DNA of 64,000 nt from Paramacrobiotus metropolitanus (Eukaryota; Tardigrada; Eutardigrada; Parachela; Macrobiotidae), in NCBI RefSeq assembly GCF_019649055.1, contig NW_026570223.1, positions 2,914,001 through 2,978,000 on the forward strand. Reading direction: 5' to 3'. Below the pieces are notes generated by a model. The model did no database searches. It was not told where the DNA came from and was given only the letters and a program-made list of their open reading frames with translations. A program made the translations under genes and the position numbers. Shown piece by piece: positions 22,444 to 40,000 of the stretch (position 1 is its first letter; each line of letters opens with the position of its first letter).

Positions 22444-24278
22444 GATCACTGCAATAAAGTCAGCTACGGAACATCCACTGCGAACTGATAAACAATAGCA
22501 CGCGAGTAAAATTAATTGCTCTCCGGGGTTTCCGCCTTAAAAAATTGTCCTTTTATAAAGTCATGTTGCGATTACGGCGTTCTGTGTACATGTACGTACG
22601 CACCGGTGCAAGCGTTGTGACATCGTCTAGTGCAATTCGTGCTGCTACAAAATAATATCACAAAGCCCAAGGGCTCCGAACAGCATTCGAAAATTGGAAA
22701 AATCTGAATGTAACTGGAAATTTGCGACACGAATTTGTTACCGAAAACACTTTTTAAACAGCCAAAAAATAAACTGTAAATTTACTAAGTGGCTAAACTT
22801 ATACCTCATTAACTCGCTGGAACGCATAATCAAAATTCGCAGTATTTCTCTGAAAATTCGTGGCTAAAAGATACATATGACGTCCATCGCCTCGTACTTG
22901 GGGACCTCTTGTGGTTGGGCATTACCAATAATTCTCTGCTCACAGCACCAAACAACCCCTTCAAACTGGTGTAATATTACCGCACAAAGGTACGGTATAT
23001 GTACAGCATCCTTTTGGACCAGATTCAAGTCACGAAATGCCTTTTACCGCGACGGTTTTAACCTGCTACTGTTTATCGATCTATTTTCCCTGTTTTGCAA
23101 GTAAATTGGCTGGTCAGGTCAGAAACCGGTTAATGTACTCTAATTTATGAATGGCTTGTGCATCGTTCATAGAGCGGTAAAGGTTATCAGGTTCTACCAA
23201 ACTTCTACAATCATATGCACTCTGTACGGCGCACAAATCAATAGCACATTTGCAACTGCAGTTCGCCACCGGACAAAGCTGCCATTTTACGGAATCAGCG
23301 TATGTATTTTCAGCAAAATTTAAGCTTAATGGTCATTGAAAAGTCTTTTTAATTGCATGCTTAATAAGTTTAACAATCCACGGTTTTTACAAGAAGCATA
23401 TGTTTGCAGCAGGTCAACTAGAGAGGTATTCCTGTAGATGTGACTGTTATGTCCAGTAAGTAAATCAAGAAAGCGTGTATTAATTTTGATCGTGATCTGT
23501 AAGATAAAACATGCGTACGCGTAATAAACTATCTATTCGAATCCAGTCTTAAAGAGAATTAATAACCCTGGCACTCCGACGATAGATAGTGACTAGATAC
23601 TACTACAAAAATTACTATGTCATAGCGCATGGGAATTCATTTCGAATTGTTATTTCAAAAACAAGACGATGTTTGTAGGTGAAGGGAAAATCATGTACTT
23701 TGCATGAGGCAAAAGCCGCAAAGGTGACTGTTCAACGTTAATTAAGTAGCTGGATGATGATTAAGGAGCGGCAAATGAAAAAAATCACATGACAAGGTTG
23801 CTGAAAAAAACATGTGTAGTAATACAGTTCGTTGCTGAAGGCAACGCCGATTTTTTTTGTACACATTTTCCCAGAATTCCGCAGGAACGTTTATAACAAA
23901 GTGCAAGAAAACCAAATGCACTGAATAATATTTCGTCACAAAAATTTTCATATTTTGCTTACTTCTTAAAATGCGAAGCATTATCATTATAAAAATACTT
24001 CTTAGCCCCACATGATTATTCCGAAGTCGTGCAGTGTGCGTGTCAAGACTACCCGGTCTTGATATTTAACTTTGCCAGTAAGACCGCTCACGAAGCGAAT
24101 ACAATATAATGGGACCGCGTTTCGCAAATTCTTATCAGAATGTAAGTACTGTACCACCCCTTACAGCCTGAACATTGTTTTTTTTCGCATAAATTTTTGT
24201 TGAAAGAAAGAAGAATAAGTGCTAAAAAAGCGTTTCAATATATTAATCTAACAACAAATAACAGTGGGTGGAACGGGA
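22444..24278. other. Intergenic stretch upstream of SLC6 and downstream of glutathione reductase
   Basis: Must include the SLC6 promoter on its left and the reductase 3'UTR on its right. Only short AT-rich open frames without family features are seen (for example 22877-23104 + and 23742-24011 -). Confidence 0.35.
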
Positions 24279-27286
<3,008 letters not shown>

Positions 27287-28709
27287 CTAGCAGCAACAAT
27301 CTGGCATGAGCACATCAATGGACACATTTCAAAGCAGTTGAAGTGCTGTACGTCAGTATGTGAATGGCACTGAATGCAACAGCGAAATGCATTAAATAAC
27401 GAAGCAGGTTCAAGAATACGCATCTCTGTTCAAGCAACATTTCTTGCTAGTTTAAACCGTAAAAATTAAAATCCTTAATAACAAATTAACAGTAACAACA
27501 AGTTTAAAATACCAAGTATACGGTTGTGCGACTAACCATAACACCTCCCAACGCAATCGGAGTACGGAAATGGTATTAATTAATTTTTGTTTGTCTGTTA
27601 AACGGTATTATACAAGTATAATTTTTGCAATTTGCAAATTCCAAAAATGAAATGAACAGCCTTCTGCAAGGCTCAGTTCACAAACCTTTTTGAATGCGAA
27701 ATCGACTACGATATCTGTTGTTTGTTTTGTGTGGATGCACTCGTACGCGTAGGTTCGTCACTTCCGGTTGCAATATACCGCACTTTGTCACGCCTGTTCC
27801 CGACGTACGGCACCTTTGTACGCAATAGTACTATACGTACTCGTACTCGACTACTCACCACATCTTGCGCGTTCGAGCCCGACAACAAAAACTGCCATCA
27901 CGGTTTTAATCGATTGGCCGGGAGGAATTTTGGTTTTGTAAATTCTGTCATAACAATTCTGTATACATCACTACATCAGTTACCGGTTCATTTTGTTTTG
28001 TGGTTTTGTTTTCAGTTTTCCTGAGTCGAATTTATTTGGAAACCCTGTTTTGTTGACAGCTGTAGCGCGCCATCCAGAGATTCGAAGTTGTGAAGACACG
28101 GTACGGTAGGTTCGCGTCGATTCCGTGATAACATACCAGTTCCAGAGTTCCTGACTGATCTTGACTCAATTGTGGCAGTTGTTGATGATCGATAATCGAT
28201 ATTCTGCACAGGACTTGCCAGCTCGCCATATTCCTTCATCGGGAAACTTCTCAAAGAAAAATATTGTTTTCGTCCTTGCGGGACCTTGCCTTTTGCTTCC
28301 ATTAGGCTGGTTTGAAACGGGAATTCGGAAGCTTGACTAGGTTCGTCTTGCTGTTGCTTTCTGCATACTTTAATTTGTTTAATATTTATAGTTCTGCCCA
28401 TCGTTATGCGGTTATGGTGCTTTTTACTTGCAGGTTAATGAGGTTATGTACTTTGCAGCCTTCTGCTTACAAATTTCAAGTAAAACTGATATGTTTTACA
28501 CTTTACCGATTTTTTTGGTTTTCTCCCTTTTTACATTTGTTTTCTGTTTTTCTCGATTCAAAATCGAGACCGTAGCGATAAGAGTGTCCGTTTTAATGAA
28601 TCTTGATCAAATTTTTTTCACCCAGTTGTCCCCCATGGATTTGTTAAGGGAAACTCGCAATAAGTATGTGTTACTAAAAATCGTAAATAAATATTTTGTT
28701 GTAGTTCTG
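27287..28709. promoter_or_regulatory. Shared 1.4 kb divergent upstream region of GSR and GCLM
   Basis: The two glutathione genes start about 1,424 bp apart, facing away from each other, and the interval holds no convincing gene. Several open frames overlap each other on both strands (27706-28401) and look like chance. One TGACTCA (AP-1/CNC-like core) lies at 28163-28169. I see no clear TATA box. Promoter function is inferred from position only. Confidence 0.4.
28163..28169. promoter_or_regulatory. TGACTCA site, possible AP-1/CNC-bZIP element
   Basis: Exact TGACTCA between GSR and GCLM. In many animals CNC-bZIP factors (Nrf2, Cnc, SKN-1) control GSR and GCLM through related elements. The GC expected three bases after TGAC in a full antioxidant response element is missing, and a single 7-mer can occur by chance. 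Confidence 0.2.
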
Positions 28710-30746
28710 ATGGACGGCCCGACGATGAATCACGAAGAAATCGTTGTTCATACTGGAAATGTGCTCCATTCCGAGCATTTGAAGAAACGCGTGAACCTTG
28801 GTCCACAGGAAGAGGTATGTATAATTGTATATCCGTATATTCATAAATATATGAGGTATGACGCGTTCATGTGTAGTCAGTAAATTCAGATCTTTTCGTA
28901 AAACTTAGGAAGCGGGTGTATTAATAATTCCTTTTAAAATGTCTTATAACGTTAATGATATCGAAAGAAAGCTTCAGGCACGCAGTGAGGAAAATGAGCC
29001 GAACTTTAAAAAACAAAAAATCGTTTATGTGATATTAATTTTTTTGTGTTTTCTTACAATTACATTAATGTTGGTTTGAAAGAGCTACTTATTTTATTCC
29101 ATAGAATTTTCCACAGCCTGGTGCTAGTTTCCGAAACACTTTGTTGTTAAGAGATTCTGATATTAGCCTAAGGATGTTAGTCTGTCTACTGAATGCGCTC
29201 GAATAATTTAGATGGTTTCTGTTTTCTTTGGTTTCCCATCAGTAACAGTCTGTTTTGTTGATGAGCGATGTTTCTATTCGTATCTTTTCTGCTGGGATCT
29301 CTTCGCGGAACATTTTTATACAAATTTTAGTCTTAATATTATTGGACGTGGTGGTGAATACTGGTTATTGCTGAATCATCCCTTCGTATACGGTATATCG
29401 TAGTTGCGTATTAGAGTAGTTTTGCGTAGAGGCACGTGTATACCGCACTGTTACAGCTGTGTATCAACTATCGATTGCGATAAAACATTGATAACGGAGC
29501 TTGCATATCTGCAGCTGATCGACTGCTTACTGGAAGCGCTGAAATCGTCTGCTCCTGTCCTTCAAGGATCTTCTGCCGAGGTTCGTTGCTTTGTTTGGTA
29601 CGATACTGATGGGAGCTTCGGAGCTCAGCATTTCGGCCGGGAAATGGCGTAAAAAGTTGTGAAATTGATTACCTGGGAAGCGGTGTCCGTTGAGCGATAT
29701 CTTATAATCTGCATGATTTTTCCGTATTTTACATTTCCATAGTGGTTAAGCTGAAAGAAGCAGTTATACTTTTAATTTAAATACGAACTGCAGTTTGCGA
29801 ATTTTGCATTATTTGTGAATGTGTGACTTTAGGGGCGTGCACTGCATTGTGGAGATGGTAGTGCGGAGCTTTTCATTGATGAAAAGCGAGAAGATTTGAA
29901 GATCACCGGTAAATTGGATGTTCTTATTAGCGAATCCTCAGTTTTTAATGTATTTTCTTTCTCAGTGAAAATCTTCCTAATTGAAGTCACGCGGGAAGCC
30001 GTCAAGAATGCGGTCAGCAGCAGCTTGAAATATTTGCAAGTGGAAAGTGTGGATCTGTTGCTGGTGTCCGTTCCGTCTAATAACTACACTGATTTCCGTG
30101 AAGCATGGTTGGCCTTGGAGGAAGTAGTGAAATCCGGTGCCGCCGAAAGCATCGGTGTTAGTGACTTCAGCCTGGCGGAATTGGAGAAACTCTATGGCGA
30201 AGCCAGCGTGAGTGGATGTAAAAAAATTAACACCGTTGTGCGTTGATTTTGCTGCTGTTGGGAAGTGTTCATATTCACGTTGATAGTCTAATCATCAACA
30301 GGCATATATTAATTGTACGTAATATTAATTTTGTAATAGGTCAAGCCCTCTGTTAACCAAGTCAATTTGGAATCCTGTTGTGTAATTCCACCGGAGCTGT
30401 CGGAGTTTGCCAAAAAACACCAGATTCAGTTGTTGACTCACAATGATCCTAGAGGTTAGCATGTGTTTGTGCAGAGTACGCTGTGATAGTCTCAGCGAAC
30501 AATTTAAAAATGATAATCTATGTTTTCTAGAGTAAACAAAGGCATTCGCAATCGCAGATTGATGTAACTTTTTGTATTGTAGTAATGATGGACTGCAGTG
30601 GGGTTTCTGACTTGTTGAAGTCTTCTACACCGTTCTTGAAATGCGATGATTGGAAAGCTTCGTGGTTAGTGCGCTATACTGCCATGGTCAAATTGCGCGG
30701 AGTAGTAAAGAGTCGAGGCTTTATTTTTTGCATTAGGCGCTGTTGA
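28710..30746 (+). CDS. GCLM: Glutamate-cysteine ligase modifier subunit
   Basis: Exons 28710-28814, 29515-29580, 29833-29908, 29966-30207, 30340-30454 and 30583-30746, phases 0,0,1,0,1; 255 residues (human 274). Regulatory subunit of the enzyme for the first, rate-limiting step of glutathione synthesis; it lowers Km for glutamate and relieves feedback inhibition. It has an aldo-keto-reductase-like barrel. Family blocks: HTGNVLHSEHLKKR near the start, VESVDLLLVSVP, SIGVSDFSLAELEKLY, VNQVNLESCCVIPPELSEFA, IQLLTHNDPR and WLVRYTAMVKLRGVVKSRGF before the stop. The start ATG is the first in the exon that gives the family N-terminus; longer upstream translation (from 28428) does not fit. Head-to-head neighbour of glutathione reductase. 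Confidence 0.95.
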
Positions 30747-33700
30747 ATCTTAAATTATTGCGCCAGTGATTACGAATTATTTAATTTTATATGTATTTTT
30801 GGTGTATCAGTTATTTAATCGCTTTCATTGATGCTCTCTAGGTATACATTCTGTGCGCTAAATTTTGACCATATGCATTTATGTTTTTGCGTATCTGAAA
30901 GAAAACATACTATGTGGTTCCGGTTATCGTTAAACATATTATCGTTCGTTGCGGACTAACGTGCTGGAACTAACAGTTGCTTGAATTAAGTGGAGAATAA
31001 GTACGGTTGTATTCGAGCAGCACAATATTATTATATTTAAGGGCAATTTTTTAAGCAGCATCCTGACTACTGGTAATCAAAAAATTTTCGGTTCACGTGG
31101 ATCGGCAATAAAAAAGACGGATAGTTCCGATGTGTGTGAAATAAAGGGAAATTTTGAATCATAGCGGTTGTTGCGGTTGCCATTTTTTGGCAGAAATTGC
31201 TAAGTGGTCTGTGAAAGCTCAGATTTACCATTTTTATCGGTGATGGCTTTGACGTTGATTAAATTGTAATGAGACATTTATCCCCTCTTGTGCTATTTGA
31301 GCTATTTCCATTGCTTTAACAATGTTCACACCATTCCGGCGCAATAAAAACGTTTTTGTTCGAAATTGACAGTAGCTTACCTTCTCTTGCTAGAGACTAG
31401 AGTAACGTTTACCTTTTGAAATGCATAGATGTAAATACCAGAAACACATGGATAGTCAGTGTCTTTTCCTATCTTTGTAACTTCCTGCTTGCTGTAGCGA
31501 TTTTTACTACTTGTTCATGATGATCTTTGATATGGACAGTTACTGTTTTCACGATGGGGACAGTCTGACACGCTAGGAAAGTTATAAAGCTTTGATGAAA
31601 TGATGTATTTGGCTGACATACATTTTTTTCATAGCGGCGACTGCTGCAGCATCCGTATACTTAATTTTCGCTTCCGATTGTCATAACTTCACGCAATCGA
31701 ATTAGGCAGGCTCATTTTTCAGCCATAAAACTCTTCTTTATGAACTTGAGTAACCGATCTGTTGGTGAGAACGTGTGTCGTGTTGGTTACTTTTTCCGCG
31801 GCTGCTTGTTTATTTTTGTAATTATGATCGCAAGCTACGGTGCTAAATACATGCGACTGATTGTGTTTATTTCTCGAGGCGTCGAACCAGAACCTAATTA
31901 ATAATATTAATAACAACTTCCTTCGATACGTTTAAAGCTTGACACTGTGAGCGGATAAACAGCAATTAAAATGTCGAAAACGATGAGCATAAGTAGGTGT
32001 TTAAAAGAGACTGGCTCTGAGAGTCGAGCGTGCAGAATTTAAAAAGTCACCAAATTTTGATGCAGGACAGAAGGCCGGTATCTGGACTGGTATCCCTCGC
32101 TTACCGTCAGGCAATACGTCCAGAACTTTTGGATTAGAATTTAGAAGTATACTGGTAAATATCATAAATATTTCATGAATAATTATCACGGCTTCAGTCA
32201 AACGCTACTGCTTAAAAATTGGATTAAGAAGCAAAACCAAAACCTTCTGTTTTACAAGATTTTCTTACTAGCAAGACTAGTTTCTTACTAGTTTTACAAG
32301 ATTTTCTTTTAGATTAGTTTTTTTGCTTTTCTTAGTAATGAGTAATGCCGATACTGTGCATATTCTGTAAATATAAATACAGTAAGTACTTTCGATTTAA
32401 TTATGGGTTAGAAAAAAGCCGAATGAATATTCGCATGTCGCCGTTGCGTCTAAGTGTAACATAGATATTACGGTGGCTAGTCATGAGCTGTCCGGAAGTT
32501 CGTATGCGTCATTTAGATTACGAACTGCGAACCTACTTCTGCGATTAATAGTTCTCACTTTAACCTGTTCGTTTTGCAAAAGAAATGGCTAGTCTATTGT
32601 ATTTGTGGGTATTTGTGCAAACATTAAATGCTTGTACAGAAAGTAAATACGCTTTGCTCTTTATATTAGTTGATTATCTTGATATTGTTTTGTACTGTCC
32701 CTTTTGTTGATTAACCTTTCTTGTTAAGGAATGTAGAATAACATGGAAAAATTATCTGCATTGTATTTCTGAGTGTATCACAAAACAGTTTTCAAGGTCG
32801 CACTTGTTACCTTTAGTTTAATTTGTTAGAATCAGTAAATTATGTATAACGTGTAGTACTTAAAACAAATCGGCGAGAAACTCTGTTGTGATTTTTCGCC
32901 ATGTGCCAAAATGCATGGTTATAATGCCGAAATCTACTCAGAATGTGGGAAACTTTCTTCGTTTGCGCCCATATACCACTTACATATAATACGTCTATAC
33001 GTCTACAGATGCTCGATCGGTACCATATCAAATTTTCTCGTTTTTAATAATTTCGTGTTGTTTCTTAAAACACTGGGATGGTATCAGCATTAACACCAGT
33101 TTTCTATACGATTGGTTCAAATCTCTGCGCGCTTGAACTTGGCGTGCCATTCTTCGCCTTCTTTGCCGCAAGGCTATTAATTTTGTACCGTGACCCCAAT
33201 ATGTATTATAGTGGCCACCTTGTCAAGAAGATCGTGGCCGTTGCAAAACTGCTCGACGAATCTGCTTGTAAAGCTCGCCGTCAAATAAACCGAACCGCTT
33301 ACAGATCGTCATAAACATAAACTATCATATTCCTTTAGTATGGCGCGGTAGCGCTGTATTATCGTACTCTCTGCATCTTTGCTCACATTTTTGCGGGTCG
33401 GCTCGCGGATCGGTACGAACCGGAAGCCACCAGGGGCTTGACCATGAAACTGATTCTACATCCGGTGAAGAATTTTTCATGGTCATTTTTCATTTGTCAA
33501 CGGATTCGTTAAAGCTGCCACCAAAGGTAGTATAGCGTGTATAACACTTAGAATTACGGAAAAGTGCACAGTATGAGAGAGCCGTTCTCGGCGGTGCGAG
33601 TGTCTCATAATTTGAGTTCGTCTTATTAGTAGACTGAATACCTTCCGGAAGTTTCGGTACCTCTGCAGTGATATTATCTAATTGTGGCGGCATACACTTG

Positions 33701-34060
33701 TTAAGAGTACCGAAGTCCTGCAGGTCGATCTACCATCACTGGCCGCCCACTGGACACTGCGCCTACCGAGGCGCGTCTTTTTCATTTGACCGGCTGGGTT
33801 GACCGTTGAATAATATGGAAACGATACGGTGAATGTTGTCTGTGGATTACTTATTTGTTTATGCCGAATAATTTTGCATAAAGTGAACGGTATCACTCCG
33901 GAAGTCCCTTGACGCCATTTAGGTAAGCGCATCAAAGCCTTATCTAGTCAGTATTCCTTATGGACATCCGTATTTGTGTGTTGTATTATAGTTTTAATGT
34001 AATATGCGCTCTTGCTTTTCTGTGCAGGTGGACTGTCCCGTTCTTCCTTCTGGCTCAAAA
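30747..34060. other. Long intergenic stretch after GCLM
   Basis: 3.3 kb, AT-rich, with several AATAAA signals (for example around 31085 and 31343) that could end GCLM transcripts. A local repeat (TTTTACAAGATTTTCTT) occurs twice at 32250-32310. Open frames at 33078-33314 (+) and 33490-33935 (-) show no family features. A likely 5'UTR exon of the ZP gene starts near 34028, after TGTGCAG. Confidence 0.35.
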
Positions 34061-37000
34061 ATGATATTAAGGTTCCTTTTGACCTTTCCTCTTCTCATAC
34101 AGGTAGCTGCAACGGTGCTGGTGTAGAGTTTACGTCTATAGCGATGTTTTACAGATTTATCCAATTTAAAATGGCGTTTTTGGAAATGTAGCGGGTTTCA
34201 CGTGGAGATACAAATAGTGCTACATTTCATCCTTATATGCGGTTTCTTAGATTTGTCAACTGAATTTTTTTTGTTTTACCGGCTTCCTAACCCGAATGTG
34301 AAGCAGCGGAGTCATTCCGTGTTCCTAATGACTTTTGTAACCAAATCTGACGTAGTTACAGCCACTTGGTAGCTCAGTATCCGCAACGTAAAGTGTAAAT
34401 GAGGAGTCGGTCGAGCGTAGCACGTTGACCGTTATTCCAAGTTTTTGTTGATAAAAGTATATGTTTTTGCGCATAGCGAAAAGTGCGATTAGTCGGCTGT
34501 GTTGCGGTGATTTATCGCGTCAGTGATTATGCTTTTTTTATATAACTCCTGCAGTCGCTTCTGCCGTCTGTGAAAAACATAATTTGATGCAGATTTTTGC
34601 TGCTTTGGAATTTTAAATTTCCTTTGGGACGACTTTTATATTGAAATTTAAAGTTAGATAGGGAATTAAATAAGTGAACATACCTCTATTTTTTAAGGAT
34701 ACGTTTTGATTGATTTAATTACCTTACTATAAAAGCGTGTAACCACAATCTGCAATTAAATATTCAGTTTACTTAATACATGGCCACAGCTTTTGCTTTT
34801 GACTCGAAACTAGCGATTTAGGAAGCCGCAAGACTTCTGCATAAATCTCCGGAAGAAAGCGCAGTAAACTGGACAATAATCACGGAAGCAGTACATGATT
34901 GACATTTGTTCTGAAACGGCGCCGTATGCTTCCATTGCTTTTTCAGTCAAAAACCTGAATGTTAATGTCGATGCGCATCCATACGATAAAAACCGCATGT
35001 TGCGTCTGCTTTGGAACGGTGTGCGCGAGCGGCATACAGTAGCGTTCATCGGCCTTGCCGTTTTCTTTTTACCCGCGTGCGCTTATTCTTTTTTATGCAT
35101 TTTAAGTGCGGCTGATCATCGAGATGTCGTCATTATGAATTCCAAAGGTTAATTTTTGAACATTATTTCTTTCGCAGCGTAATTTTGCCGGTTCTGTTTT
35201 AAAATACCACTCCAGCCGGTCTTTTTGTTAAAATTTTGTGAAATGTTACCAGCGTAAGAAAAGCTACGTGAGCAAGATAACATTCATGAGACCCCAAATA
35301 CTTTTCAGCATCCTCAGGGAAAATTGTCATTTGTGAAATTTGATGGTTTTTAACAAGTGTAACTTTGCTGCTTGTGCATGATTATGCTGATGTATCTAGT
35401 ATAGATTTGCTGTATACGTTTTAATTTGATCGTTTATTAAGTAATCTGAAGAAATTATGCTGGACAAAATTATGTGGAATAAGACTCCAATGTATTCGAT
35501 ACTGCGATAAGTGTTCTAATATTACGGTTCATTAAAAATATCGTGCTCTTGGGTTTGTTGATCTGTATTACGATTACGCACACTCTCTCGACTGTTAATC
35601 GCCATCCGGTTGTTTTAATTTGTTACTAACATAAAGGAATTTCATCCAGATTACCGACTGTGGGTGCATATAATGGCATTTATTAGTGGTTCATGTAAAA
35701 TAGCGGAAAAACGTCTGAAGAAAACGATCTTAAAACAAAACTGTTTCTGTGTATAAGAGAAAGTGTAGGTCAGTTTTTCTGAAGCAGAAAAGTGTTTCGG
35801 CCGTTAAGCCGAATGCGACGTCTAGCTGGCCCATCGGTAGGCACGTAGCCGTACAGTGAGAATGAGTGTACATAGCGCTTTGGCCATTTCTCAGACCGTT
35901 AATGGTATGAATTATTGGGGCTTTATGGTCATTTTGCGCATAGAAGGATCCGGCCTCTCGCCGATCTGCGACGGTAGCAAAAACAGTTGGTTTTATTTAC
36001 TTCCGGAAGCTGTGAGCCAGCACAGCGTGTACAAGTGGCAGACGTCGAACGGAATTGTGTGTGTGTGTGCATGTGTATGAGATGATGATCAGGTAGCGGC
36101 GGTGTAGCGTTTTGTAGGTCGAACGATGGCCACCGGCTACGCGCAGACGTCGTCGGCGCATAGATCCGAGCATCCTACAGAGTGTTCGTAATTTTTGTTT
36201 ACGGCACCATAAAAAACAACATTCTCTCCTGTGCCTTACGTAAACCAATTAACTGGCAAAATTGCAGCCTGTCATTACGAGGTGAACATGAAACTTTGGA
36301 GCGCTACAGGAACGCCTTACAAACGTTTGACCTAATCGATTTCACGAATCGCTAAGCCATTGTTGAATATTGCACCTGCGATTTGTGAAGCTGACAGTGA
36401 TGACTTTCTGCCGACATGTTAAGATTAAAACATGTTTGCGACCACGGCAGAACTATCTTAGAGAAAATTTTTTAGTCCTTACTTAGTATTTCTAAATATG
36501 GATTGTCTCGTGGTTAATAAAGCGGGCCGCTTAATTTTTTCTTCACTTAAGTATTCTGTGTTCAGCGTATTGTTACAAAAGTCATTCTTTAGGTAATATT
36601 ATATTATTTTGGCGAATTTTTAAATTTTTAATTTCGGCTCCAGTAATAAACTCCGTCGACAGCAAATGTGCGTGACTTTATTAGCTGGGTCAGTTCTTTG
36701 GTGCATGCTTTATGATGCCGGTGGTCTAATTACATAACGTAGGTCAAGTTTGATTAATCGCATCGCCGCACATCCGACGACGTGTGGATATAGATGCTCC
36801 GCTTCTAGACGAACACGATTCTTTTCGCAAAATATTTAAAAGTTGCCAATGTGTGGGTGTTTTGTTTGGTAAATAACTGCGCAGTCTGTTCACAACAAAA
36901 AGAATTGTCATTATAGTTTAACATTTTGCAAATTTAAAATTTCCCATTGCACAGTCGAATGCTTTTATCCATCTCTTCTTAGCATTGGCAAACTCGAAAT

Positions 37001-40000
37001 TAATTGCGAATCCGTAAACATGTAAAGCCCATCAAGGAGCGCAGTAACAAGAAAAAAGTACACACAAATATGACCCAGAAATATACGATAATTGGGAATA
37101 ACAACATTTTTTGTAGGATAAATTGATTAACTGATTATTTAATGATTCTTAATTCGGCTGTTTTCATATATGTACAAATCCTGTAATCACTGCTTACTGA
37201 CATTTTAATTGCGATCCGGTGTTTTTCTCGCAGAACGTTTTATCGGCAACCCAAGCCAAGATCCAGTCTATCAACGTCAACTGCGAGGAGGATGGAATGG
37301 GCGTTGACATTCAGTTCGATCAGGCCTTCCACGGCGTAATTTTCTCCAAGAATTTCTTCAGCACACCAGGTTGCAACTACATCAACAACCCCGGCCGAGA
37401 TAAAGTCCACTTCACTATTAAAGCCGGTCAATGTGGAACGGTCATACAACAGGCCGCCTCCAATGCGGTCACCGGCAAACGACAACGCCGGGAAGCCAAC
37501 AGCACCCTGCTGGACACTACGACCACGCACGCTCCGAAGAACGGATCAGAACTCCGTCAGGGACGCTCCGATATGTTCGGTTTTGATTTCGGCAAGATCG
37601 ACCGGATGTTGTCGTTCGGCATGCCGGGTAGCAACGGCGGCTCCATGTATGAGAATTCCCGGGAAGATATGCCACCACCGGAAGCTATGGAATTTATGCA
37701 ACAACAGCCTCAACAGCAGAACTCACCGGTACAACAACAGGTTCAGGCGGTGCAGGCCAACGGACCGGATCAGTCGGCTCAGTATGCCGGCAGTCAGGTG
37801 GCCTCGATGAATACCCTTCCACAGCCGCAATTCCAAGGTCAACTGCCCGTCAGTAATTTCCAAGCTCCAAATCCCTCTATTAACATCCCGGTAGCCCCTC
37901 AAGCCGGTCACATGTCGGCAGCAGAAGGCGATCGTATTCAGCAATATCTCAACTCACAGGCTAACCGGGCGCAGACTCCTCTCACAGCGTTCGGGAATGT
38001 CAACGGCCTCTATCCTTCCGCCGGGTATAATCCCAACACTCACACCAAAGTGATGAACTTTAACTCGGCACCGCAACCACCGGTTCCGCCTAACCCCATG
38101 GGATCGTATAATCTCCCTCAAGGACTGTCGGTGCAGCTTCCACCCGGAGCGCAAAACAGTAATGGAGATTATTATAATCAGTATCAGCAGACCAACCAGA
38201 TTCAAAATAACTATCAACCTAGTCAGTATGCTCAGATCCCGTTGTCTCAGCAGTATGCCAATAATGCCGGCACACCGGCCGGAGCGTATGAGACATCGGA
38301 TGCCGATGCACCGTACGGAGACGACACCAACACCACCAGGGCGAGCGTGGAGGATGCCTACGCTTTCCCGGAATATTCCTCCACTGCGGCCAGCGACGCG
38401 GAGCAGCAGTATATGCGATCCGACAATTACAACACTCCGGGTCAAGTGAGCAATGTGCAGGGATTTGCCGGTTACAGCAGTGCGCCCTATGGCAGCGCTG
38501 TCCCCAATGCGCAGTACCTCGGACCCAGCGGTCGCCAATACGACGGTGACCAGTACAACCCTCCGACCGTCCCCCCGATGCCGAACTATCCAAACGCTCC
38601 CCAGGGCATGAACCCTCCCATGATGCCGCAAGTGCCCAACTATCCCGGTGGTCAGCAGATGCCGGGCTATCCCTCCGTCCCCGGTGCCATGGAGATGCCG
38701 CCCGCGCCCGATATGCCGGCTTACTCCGGCGGCTCGATGCTGAGCCCGCCATCGATGCCACAAATTCCCATCCCCGATCAGAGTTATGGCAGTGGTATGC
38801 CGCAGATGCCTCAACAACCGCAGATGCCGCAGATTCCCCAACCCCAGTTTCCAGACAGCTACGGCGGTGGAATGCCACAGCAGCCGTACGGTGGCGGGAT
38901 GCCGCAACAGCCCCCCATGCCGCAGATGCCCCAACCTCAGGTGCCGGATTATGGCGGTGGTAATCAGGGATACATGGGCGGTATGCCGACGGCTCCGTCT
39001 GTACCGGAACCGCCTCCGATGCAGGGTTATGATGGTGGCATGCAGGGCAATTATGGGAACAATGCATACAGCGGTGGTAGCTACGCTACACCACCGTCTA
39101 ACAGCTACAACGGCGGTCAGACCATCAACTCAGAGGTGACCGCCAGGCGCACCCCTTCGACGACGCCCACTACCCAGCCCAGGAGGCGAACTTCCAGTAA
39201 AGCAATCGATGAGGGAGTCACCGCCAGGAAAACTACAACGACCACGAGGGCAACCACCACGGAGGAGGAAGACACTGGGTACATCACCACCCGGGCGGCC
39301 ACCACCCGCACAACGGCAGCGAGACTTCGCACCACGACTGCCGCCGACGACGATGCCGAGGACACGACTGAAGCCACGAAAGCAACCACGCGCACCACCA
39401 CCCGTGCTACTACGACGCGAACAACAACCACGACGGAAGCCGACGAAGAAGATACCGATGCGGTTGTGACCAAATCCACCATACGCACCACCCGACCGGC
39501 TACCACTGCGGCTCGGTTGCGCACGACAACGGAACCGGAAGAGGAAGAATATCTGGCGCGTAAGAAGCCCACAGCCAGCGAGACGGCGGATACGGGTGTG
39601 CGGAAAGCGGCTAAGAACTCCTTACCGGTATTGCGCGCCGTCCTGAAGGAGGTTCAAGGAGGATCACGCTTCGGCACATCGGAAAGTGAGACAGAGTCGG
39701 CCAATTCCGCTAGTGAATCGGGCAGTTCATCCAGTAATAAAGCTGCAGTAAGTTCCAGTGGTACGCAGGTGGCGGGTACCGGAGGAAAGAAGGAGGAAAC
39801 TGATTCTGGTACGGCAGCGAAAAAAGAAAGCTCAGGTTACGGCAGTGGCGCATACAGCGGCGGCACTCCCGCTAATACCGGCTATGGAAGCAGCGGTAAC
39901 AGCGGCACCGCTAACCGAGGTAGTGGTGACGGTTACGATACGCGGTACGATCAGATGGGTCAGGAACCGGCATTCGGCTACCATGAACCTAATAACCAGT

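Noticed and set aside
28012-28401. 129-codon frame on the minus strand between GSR and GCLM
   Set aside because: Overlaps several other open frames on both strands, has no domain features, and sits in the divergent promoter interval.
33100-33130. GGTTCAAATC resembling a tRNA B box
   Set aside because: No A box at the right distance and no cloverleaf could be folded around it. No tRNA, rRNA or snRNA gene was found elsewhere by eye.
37219-37233. ATG at 37219 as the start of the ZP protein
   Set aside because: It lies before the acceptor TTCTCGCAG at 37225-37233, and the protein would lack a signal peptide.
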